Source: an uncultured Myxococcales bacterium (GTDB lineage: Bacteria > Myxococcota_A > Polyangia > Palsa-1104 > JAEUJZ01). Taken from it: a DNA stretch of 40,408 bases. Position numbers and translations under genes: made by a program. Under the pieces are notes generated by a model. That model did no database searches. It was not told the origin of the DNA and worked only from the letters and a program-made list of their open reading frames with translations. Position 1 is the first letter of the stretch, and each line of letters begins with the position of its first letter. The stretch lies in assembly GCA_937868485.1 (NCBI GenBank), contig CALMML010000073.1, positions 1 through 40,408 on the forward strand, written 5' to 3'. This document shows positions 34,028 through 40,408 of this stretch, piece after piece.

Positions 34028-35431
34028 TTAGCGCTTCGCCAAGACGGCTTGCCGCGCTTCTTCGAGCATCTTGTCATGCTCTGCCGGGTCCGCCCAGCGC
34101 GCCTGTCCTTCGGGCGGCAGCCGGTCGATGGGATCGAAGTAATAGAACAGCTGTCCGGGCTTCACCGCCGGGGCTGCGTACACCGACACGCCCGTCACCG
34201 GGTTGTAGTGCTCGTACGAGTGCGCATCGCGCTTGCCGCCGCCACCCGGTGCATCCATCACAAACATCGGGGTGTTAAAGCCCGCCGTCGATCCGCGCAT
34301 GGTCTTTTCAATGCGCAGCGCTTCCCCGAGCGTCGTCCGCATGTCTTCGGTCCCCTGCACCATGTCGTGGATGTAGACGTAGTACGGGTGAACGTTGACG
34401 TAGGCCAGCCGCTTCAGCAGCTGTCCCATCACCTCGACGCTGTCGTTGACGCCTCGGATCAGCACCGACTGGTTTCTGACGAAGACCCCGCGCGAAAACA
34501 GCACCTGGATGGCGTCCTGGGTGATCCCGGTGATCTCTTTCGGGTGGTTAAAGTGCGTGTGAAGCATCACGTCTTTGCCCAGCTTGCGGCCCTTTTCGAC
34601 CACGTAGGTCAGCGCATCGACCCACTCGTGATCGGACAAGAGCTTCTGCGGCATCACCGCCGGGCCCTTGGTCGCAAAGCGCATCCGCCGGATGTGATCC
34701 ATGCCAAGCAGCGCGTCGCCAATCTCGCGAATCTGCGCCGGGCGCAGGTTGTAGGAGTCGCCGCCCGAGATCACGATGTCTTCCAGCTCATGCCGCGACG
34801 CGATGTAGGCAAACGCCTTGGCCCAGCGCTCTTCATTGACGCGGAGCGTGAACTTTTCCACCTGCGGCGTGTCCACCCCGACCGCGTAGCTGCGCGTACA
34901 GAACCGGCAGTAGACCGGACAGGTATCGAGCGCCAAAAACAGCGCCTTGTCGACGTAGCGATGCGTCAGTCCCGGCGTCGGCGCGTCCGCTCGCTCGCCC
35001 AGCGAGTCGAGTCCCAGCTTCGGGTGGTCGGGAAGCTGCTTGGTCCGCACCGGGATAAACTGAATCCGCAGCGGATCTTGATACGGGTTCTGCCAGTCAA
35101 TCAGGCTCAGCAGGTACGGCGACACCCGGATGCTCATGGGCGACCGCTGGAAGCCTTCGGCCACGTCGGCATAGAACTCGGGCGACACCAGCGACTGCAC
35201 CGTATTTAGCAGCTTGTCGACGTTGGTGATGGTGTGCTTCGACTGCCACTTGTGATCGATGAAGGTGGCTTCGTCGATGTTTGCGTACGCCGGGATGTGT
35301 GCCCAGAAGCGGTCACGGCGAAGCTGGCGATGGGTCAGCGTGGCGGGGTCAACCGGCGGCTTGAGCGCCTGGGGCACACTCGTAGAAGAGACAACGGGAA
35401 GTTTCGTCGGCGAAGGGGTCTCGTTTTGCAT
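34028..35431 (-). CDS. KamA-family radical SAM aminomutase
   Basis: A 467-residue enzyme related to lysine 2,3-aminomutase, which uses a 4Fe-4S cluster, SAM and PLP to shift an amino group. The cluster motif is CPVYCRFC (171-178), after LTHRYVDKALFLALDT. The PLP lysine is in APGGGGK (about 400). The start at 35431 has AGGAA upstream, while the ATG at 35461 has none. Compared with classical lysine 2,3-aminomutase it has a longer N-terminus, FATKGPAVMPQK where IGSRTPVVLPQR is usual, and no C-terminal zinc cysteines. The substrate may not be free lysine, so I give no gene symbol. It is paired with the methyltransferase gene 12 bp downstream. Confidence 0.88.
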   Translation of the reverse strand: MQNETPSPTKLPVVSSTSVPQALKPPVDPATLTHRQLRRDRFWAHIPAYANIDEATFIDHKWQSKHTITNVDKLLNTVQSLVSPEFYADVAEGFQRSPMSIRVSPYLLSLIDWQNPYQDPLRIQFIPVRTKQLPDHPKLGLDSLGERADAPTPGLTHRYVDKALFLALDTCPVYCRFCTRSYAVGVDTPQVEKFTLRVNEERWAKAFAYIASRHELEDIVISGGDSYNLRPAQIREIGDALLGMDHIRRMRFATKGPAVMPQKLLSDHEWVDALTYVVEKGRKLGKDVMLHTHFNHPKEITGITQDAIQVLFSRGVFVRNQSVLIRGVNDSVEVMGQLLKRLAYVNVHPYYVYIHDMVQGTEDMRTTLGEALRIEKTMRGSTAGFNTPMFVMDAPGGGGKRDAHSYEHYNPVTGVSVYAAPAVKPGQLFYYFDPIDRLPPEGQARWADPAEHDKMLEEARQAVLAKR

Positions 35432-35477
35432 GGAAAAGCCGTTCCTGACTTGCTGCGCCATAGCTGGCGCGAAAGCG

Positions 35478-35492
35478 GTTCATCAAATGAAC
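35478..35492. promoter_or_regulatory. 15-bp palindrome, candidate operator
   Basis: GTTCAT and ATGAAC flank a CAA centre, giving a perfect 6-bp inverted repeat. It lies about 47 bp upstream of the preferred start of the KamA-type gene, a usual place for a dimeric repressor. It is more AT-rich than its surroundings. No regulator gene lies beside it. Confidence 0.4.
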
Positions 35493-35755
35493 GCCAAAGC
35501 CCATCCCCAAAGCGTGGCTTTCCCCCTGCTGTGGGGCGAGCGAAAGACCTAGCCTGTGGTTCGGGCTGTGCGCTTGGTTCTGCCCTGATCCCTGCGCATG
35601 GAAGCCAGGTAGCTGGGCAGACACCGCGATTCCAGGGACTGGAAGCCGCTAGACGTCAGGTTCGTGTCGTACGCTCGTAAGAAACCACACAGTAAATTGA
35701 GGATAGAGAGCCCAAGTGCTCACTGTCAACCAGGCAAGCGGTGCGCGTTTCGTCT

Positions 35756-36049
35756 TTCCGTTTGCGTGGATCGAGACTTGGTGCCGAGTTTTCGACTTCC
35801 AGCGCGAATGGATCGCAAAAACCGCGCGGAAAACCGCTTCCAGCCGCGATGGAAACGCAAAACCAGACCTAGGAAGCTGCTTCCATTTCGGATGGAAGCG
35901 TCATCCCTGACCAAAAGGCTCGATCCAGGCAGCCTGGAAGCGAAAACCCGGACTCCCAAACCGAATCCATTCCGGATGGAAGCGCAAAACCGGACAGGAA
36001 GTGCGAATCCATTCCGCCTGGATCGCAGATCCCGCACTCCAAATCCCGA
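35756..36049. repeat. Degenerate 42-bp tandem repeat, seven units, each with an inverted repeat
   Basis: Units begin at 35756, 35797, 35838, 35881, 35924, 35966 and 36008, with lengths of 41-43 bp. A typical unit has TCCATTCCGGATGGA, then GCGCAAAACCGGAC, then a variable AAG/GAA part. The first 15 bases form an inverted repeat. Its arms vary between units but stay complementary: TTCCA/TGGAA, TTCCAT/ATGGAA, TCCAGG/CCTGGA and TCCAT/ATGGA; the first unit is weakest. The period is close to a multiple of three, so open frames run through both strands, but no start signal supports translation. Confidence 0.75.
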
Positions 36050-36258
36050 TTCCCATAGACGCAGCCCCCAAAACCCCCTACGCAGCCGCAGTCCCTGACA
36101 CGGAACGGGCAGTCGCTGCACTGGTACAGTCGCTTCTTGCTTGGGATGGCGGCTTGGGGGCGCGGCGGACAGCGGGTCGGGCGGTGGCAGTGGACTCTTC
36201 GGCAGTCGCTACGGCAGTCGCTGCGGCTGCATCGGCGGCGGTGGTGAGGGGGCGCGCG

Positions 36259-37473
<1,215 letters not shown>

Positions 37474-38613
37474 TTACATTCGTGTGGGCAGGAGCATGGC
37501 GTCGCCGTAGCTGTAGAAGCGATAGCGGGCCAAGATGGCCTGCTGGTAGGCCGCAAGGATGCGCTCTCGACCGGCGAAGGCGGACACCAGCATCAGCAGG
37601 GTGGAGCGCGGCAAGTGGAAGTTGGTGATCAGCGCATCGACGACGCGGAAGGGATAGCGTCCGGTCGGCGGCTGCGGATAGATAAACAAGCGGCTCTCGC
37701 CAAAGCCGGGGGTGGGCACGCTCTGGCCTTCCGGCGTCGCCGATTCCAAGGTGCGGACCACGGTGGTTCCCACGGCCAAGACCTTGCGACCTTGCTTGCG
37801 GGCGCAGGCGATGGCTTCGGCAGTCTCGGGCGGGATGTGGAAGCGCTCCGCGTGCATGACGTGCTTTTGGGGATCGTCGTCGCGCAGCGGCAAGAAGGTG
37901 CCGGGACCAACGTGAAGCGTGACGCTGTGACGCTCGATGCCGCGACGCTGTAGCTGTGCCAGCAGTGCATCGGTAAAGTGCAGCCCGGCGGTGGGCGCAG
38001 CGACCGATCCCAGCACCTTGGCGTAGACGGTCTGGTAGCGCTCTTGGTCATCGGGCTGGGCGGGCAGGCCGCTCTGCTGACGCTGCTTGACGATGTAGGG
38101 CGGCAGGGGCAGCTCGCCCGCTTGGTCCAGCAGTGTGCCAAGTGGGACATCGGTCGGGAAGTCGATGACGGCGCGGCCTTCGCCTTCGACGCTGGAAACG
38201 GTCAGGGTCTGGCCGGGGATGGGCTCCCCTTGACGGTTAAGCACGAGCAGCGTCGCCTGGGGCCGCAGCGGCTTGCTGGTGCGGTACATCACCCGCCAGC
38301 GTGTGGCGTCGGCAGTCTGGGCAGACAGCGGCTCTAGCAGCAGCAGCTCGACGCGCCCACCCAGGGTTCCATCGGGGGCCAGCTTGCGGGTGTAGAGCCG
38401 GGCGAGCAGTACCTTGCTGTCATTGACGATGAGCAGCGGGCGCTCTCCGACATAGCGCTCGATGAGATCCGGCAGCGCGGCGAAGGTGTGATGGGCGACA
38501 TCGTCTTGTCCGACCAGAAGCAGCCGCGACTCATCCCGCTGGGCAGCGGGGGTCTGGGCAATCAGCTCGTCGGGAAGTTCGAAGTCGAAGTCAGCGGCGG
38601 ACAGGGAAGACAT
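37474..38613 (-). CDS. queA: S-adenosylmethionine:tRNA ribosyltransferase-isomerase
   Basis: A 379-residue cytoplasmic enzyme that moves the ribosyl part of SAM onto preQ1-modified tRNA, making epoxyqueuosine. The start DFDFELPDELIAQTPAAQRDESRLLL and the blocks PTAGLHFTDALL, VTLHVGPGTFLPLRDDDPQKHVMHAE and GTTVVRTLES are characteristic. It lies 6 bp after the permease gene and 3 bp before tgt on the same strand. The identification is secure; the length is slightly above the usual 340-360 because of a somewhat longer central part. Confidence 0.97.
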   Translation of the reverse strand: MSSLSAADFDFELPDELIAQTPAAQRDESRLLLVGQDDVAHHTFAALPDLIERYVGERPLLIVNDSKVLLARLYTRKLAPDGTLGGRVELLLLEPLSAQTADATRWRVMYRTSKPLRPQATLLVLNRQGEPIPGQTLTVSSVEGEGRAVIDFPTDVPLGTLLDQAGELPLPPYIVKQRQQSGLPAQPDDQERYQTVYAKVLGSVAAPTAGLHFTDALLAQLQRRGIERHSVTLHVGPGTFLPLRDDDPQKHVMHAERFHIPPETAEAIACARKQGRKVLAVGTTVVRTLESATPEGQSVPTPGFGESRLFIYPQPPTGRYPFRVVDALITNFHLPRSTLLMLVSAFAGRERILAAYQQAILARYRFYSYGDAMLLPTRM

Positions 38614-38619
38614 GTGCGG

Positions 38620-40050
38620 TCAGGATGGCTTGCGCGACAGGACAGAGTGGTGCTTGCCGTAGCTGAAGTAGATGACGAGGCCAATCGCCAGCCAAACGAA
38701 GAAGTTTAGCCAGGTGGCGCTGTCGAGACCCGCCATCATGCCCAGGCAGGTCAGCATGCCGAGCACCGGAACCACGGGAACCAGCGGCGCTTTGAACGGG
38801 CGGGGACGGTCGGGCTCGCTCTTGCGCAGCACCAGCACGCCCAGGCAGACCAGCACGAACGCAAACAGGGTGCCCATCGACGTTAGGTTGCCCGCGACCT
38901 CGGTGCTGAGCGTGGATGCACAGGCGGCGACCACCAGTCCGGTAAGCAGCGTCGAGCGATACGGCGTCTGATACTTGGGATGAACCTGGCTGATGCTGGC
39001 CGGGAGCAGTCCGTCGCGGCTCATCGCGAAGAAGACGCGCGGCTGACCCATCATCATGACCATGACCACGCTGCCCAGTCCGGCGAGCGCACCCACCGAC
39101 ACCAGCATGACACCCCACGAGACACCGGCACGCGACAGCGCCAGCGTGACCGGCGCGGGGTCTTTGAGCTGAAGGTACGGGACCATGCCGGTCAGCACCG
39201 CCGCCACGCCGATGTACAGCACGGTACAGGCGATGAGAGACGCGATGATGCCAATCGGCAGGTCGCGCTGGGCGTTCTTGGCTTCCTCGGACATGGTGGT
39301 GACGGCGTCGAAGCCGATGTACGCAAAGAAGATGGTCCCGGCACCTTGGACGATGCCCCACGGACCAAACGGCATAAACGGCGACCAGTTGGCGCTGTCA
39401 ACGTGCTGCGCGCCAATGCCCAGGAACAGGAGCACCGCGAAGATCTTCACGAACACAATCGCGGAGGTCGCTCGTACGCTTTCCTTGACGCCGACGATGA
39501 GCAGCACGGTGATGAGGCCGACCAGGATGACGGCAGGTACGTTGAAGATGCCGTGGTGGACGACTCCAGCGGCGTCGGTCTGGGTGACCAGATAGCCGTT
39601 GACCCACTCGAACGGGAGCTGGATGTGAAAGCCCTTTTCGAGGAAGCGGACGAAGTAGCCAGACCAGGAAATGGCGACGGTGATGGCGCCGACGGCATAT
39701 TCCAGCACCAGCGCCCAGCCGATGATCCAGGCAAACAGCTCTCCGAGCGTCGCGTAGGCATAGGTGTAGGCGCTACCGGCGACGGGAATCATCGCGGCCA
39801 TCTCGGCGTAGCACAGACCGGCGAAGGCACAGCCGATTCCCGACAGGACGAACGACAGCACAACGGCAGGACCGGCCTTGGTGGCGGCGGCGTTGCCGGT
39901 GAGTGCGAAGATGCCTGCGCCGATGATGGCTCCGATGCCAATCATCGTCAGGTCGAAGGCAGACAGCGAGCGCTTGAGTCGACTTGCCGAGCTCTCTGAC
40001 TCGGCCATGACTTGACTAATCGACTTGGTGCGAAACAGCGGGGTCGCCAC
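38620..40050 (-). CDS. APC-superfamily amino acid permease, cationic amino acid transporter type
   Basis: Inner-membrane transporter of 476 residues with about twelve hydrophobic segments. The N-terminal core MIGIGAIIGAGIFALTGNAAATKAGPA holds the GxG substrate-binding turn of helix 1, and CYAEMAAMIPVAGSAYTYAYATLGE is the helix 3 signature of the CAT/YfnA group. The start is a GTG at 40050 behind AGGAGG. It leads a three-gene operon with queA and tgt. A link to queuosine is not obvious; the pairing may reflect shared growth control. A possible operator lies just upstream. Confidence 0.94.
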   Translation of the reverse strand: MATPLFRTKSISQVMAESESSASRLKRSLSAFDLTMIGIGAIIGAGIFALTGNAAATKAGPAVVLSFVLSGIGCAFAGLCYAEMAAMIPVAGSAYTYAYATLGELFAWIIGWALVLEYAVGAITVAISWSGYFVRFLEKGFHIQLPFEWVNGYLVTQTDAAGVVHHGIFNVPAVILVGLITVLLIVGVKESVRATSAIVFVKIFAVLLFLGIGAQHVDSANWSPFMPFGPWGIVQGAGTIFFAYIGFDAVTTMSEEAKNAQRDLPIGIIASLIACTVLYIGVAAVLTGMVPYLQLKDPAPVTLALSRAGVSWGVMLVSVGALAGLGSVVMVMMMGQPRVFFAMSRDGLLPASISQVHPKYQTPYRSTLLTGLVVAACASTLSTEVAGNLTSMGTLFAFVLVCLGVLVLRKSEPDRPRPFKAPLVPVVPVLGMLTCLGMMAGLDSATWLNFFVWLAIGLVIYFSYGKHHSVLSRKPS

Positions 40051-40067
40051 GAATCCTCCTCTTGCCG

Positions 40068-40092
40068 TGAAGTCACCGTCGAGGGGACTTCA
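40068..40092. promoter_or_regulatory. Inverted repeat upstream of the permease operon
   Basis: TGAAGTC (40068-40074) and GACTTCA (40086-40092) are perfect 7-bp arms around an 11-base spacer. The element sits about 8 bp before the AGGAGG of the permease gene, inside the expected leader. It may be an operator or a hairpin in the mRNA leader. No T-run follows in the minus-strand direction. Confidence 0.35.
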
Positions 40093-40187
40093 GACCGGGG
40101 GAACCTTACATCGGGCGATGGAGGTAGCGACAGAAAATTGCTGGGCGAGGTGTGATTTCTGGCAGGCCGCGTGGTGCGGCGCGTGGG

Positions 40188-40408
40188 CTAGAAGTCGTCG
40201 TCGTCGTCTTTGCCGCCCTTGATCGACTGGAGCAGCGTGAAGGCGGCCTTGACCTTGGGATGGCTCGGGCTGTTGCCGAACATCTGCATGACTTTGCGGC
40301 AGTTGGCGCGCGCCTGGGCAGGGTTTTTGGACACCATGCTCTTGGCTTGCGCAAGGAGCTGATCCGCCTGCGCGTCCTTGGCGGGATCGCCACCGGCTGC
40401 GGGCTTGG
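40188..40408 (-). CDS. C-terminal part of an unrecognised protein, cut by the right edge
   Basis: The last 72 codons of a minus-strand gene. The readable part is KPAAGGDPAKDAQADQ followed by two helices (LLAQAKSMVSKNPAQARANC and HPKVKAAFTLLQSIKGG) and an acidic end DDDDDF. The helix-turn-helix spacing is like that of tetratricopeptide-type repeats, but too little is present to assign a family. Other frames here are less protein-like. The stop lies 137 bp upstream of the permease start, same strand. Confidence 0.6.
   Translation of the reverse strand, partial: KPAAGGDPAKDAQADQLLAQAKSMVSKNPAQARANCRKVMQMFGNSPSHPKVKAAFTLLQSIKGGKDDDDDF

Larger units (their letters stand above)
35432..36258. other. 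Long gene-free region upstream of the KamA-type gene
   Basis: About 830 bp carry no credible gene. Short open frames exist on both strands but lack ribosome-binding sites and consist of translated repeats. The region holds a 15-bp palindrome close to the KamA-type start, a degenerate 42-bp tandem repeat, and, near 36109-36220, four copies of CAGTCGCT. The promoter of the KamA-type operon must lie here, while the queuosine operon ends at its right border. I see no tRNA or other known RNA. Confidence 0.6.

Noticed and set aside
33473-35209. 578-codon plus-strand frame across the methyltransferase and KamA-type genes
   Set aside because: Both minus-strand genes have complete catalytic motifs; the plus-strand frame has none.
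35756-36049. CRISPR array
   Set aside because: Units follow one another directly with no unique spacers of constant length, the repeats are degenerate, and no cas gene is present.
35664-36098. Possible 144-residue repeat protein over the 42-bp repeat
   Set aside because: It starts at a GTG with no ribosome-binding site, has a very basic random composition, and the opposite strand is equally open. Unit lengths of 41-43 bp shift the frame between some units.

Overview
The window reads as a chromosomal segment of a GC-rich, Gram-negative bacterium of the Myxococcota (the former deltaproteobacterial myxobacteria). Evidence for this is a MYXO-CTERM-like tail on a large secreted protein, several lipoproteins with long low-complexity linkers, a Hanks-type Ser/Thr kinase with a transmembrane segment, a eukaryote-like oxidosqualene cyclase, and three M16 peptidases. 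There are no insertion sequences, phage genes, rRNA, tRNA or CRISPR arrays that I can support. Base composition and codon use look even throughout, so there is little sign of recent transfer.

Layout. 1-1421 (minus strand): glyA followed by the start of a secreted Pro/Ser/Thr-repeat protein that leaves the left edge. 1524-4193 (plus): a Ser/Thr kinase and a lipoprotein. 4177-6764 (minus): a multidomain amidase lipoprotein and a TolB-like beta-propeller, translationally coupled. 6992-9996 (plus): an M16B peptidase pair, one with a full zinc motif and one without. 10001-10588 (minus): a small outer-membrane-like protein.

10785-19083 (plus) is the most interesting block. It holds a long, co-directional run of a coiled-coil protein, a PspA/IM30-like protein, a membrane-anchored substrate-binding protein fused to an OmpA peptidoglycan-binding domain, an ABC permease, an ABC ATPase, a membrane-hairpin coiled-coil protein, a classic AAA+ ATPase with a Vps4-like pore loop, and a TerB-like protein. 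PspA belongs to the ESCRT-III superfamily, so an AAA+ ATPase in the same transcription unit suggests a bacterial membrane-remodelling system. Its input would be a periplasmic binding protein tethered to the cell wall. I know of no characterised system with this composition. Two small cysteine-rich proteins (19180-19841) follow.

19957-25161: two lipoproteins and a convergent 971-residue M16-like lipoprotein with a broken zinc motif. 25343-29759: an oxidosqualene cyclase whose gene overlaps that of a membrane-anchored GH31 hydrolase with a probable change at its acid/base position. 29873-33079: a large secreted ASH/HYDIN-type repeat protein, closed by a clear terminator. 33152-35431 (minus): a methyltransferase and a KamA-family radical SAM enzyme. 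35432-36258 has no credible gene but holds a degenerate 42-bp tandem repeat whose units each keep an inverted repeat. 36259-40050 (minus): an amino-acid permease, queA and tgt, a queuosine operon. The right edge cuts a minus-strand gene.
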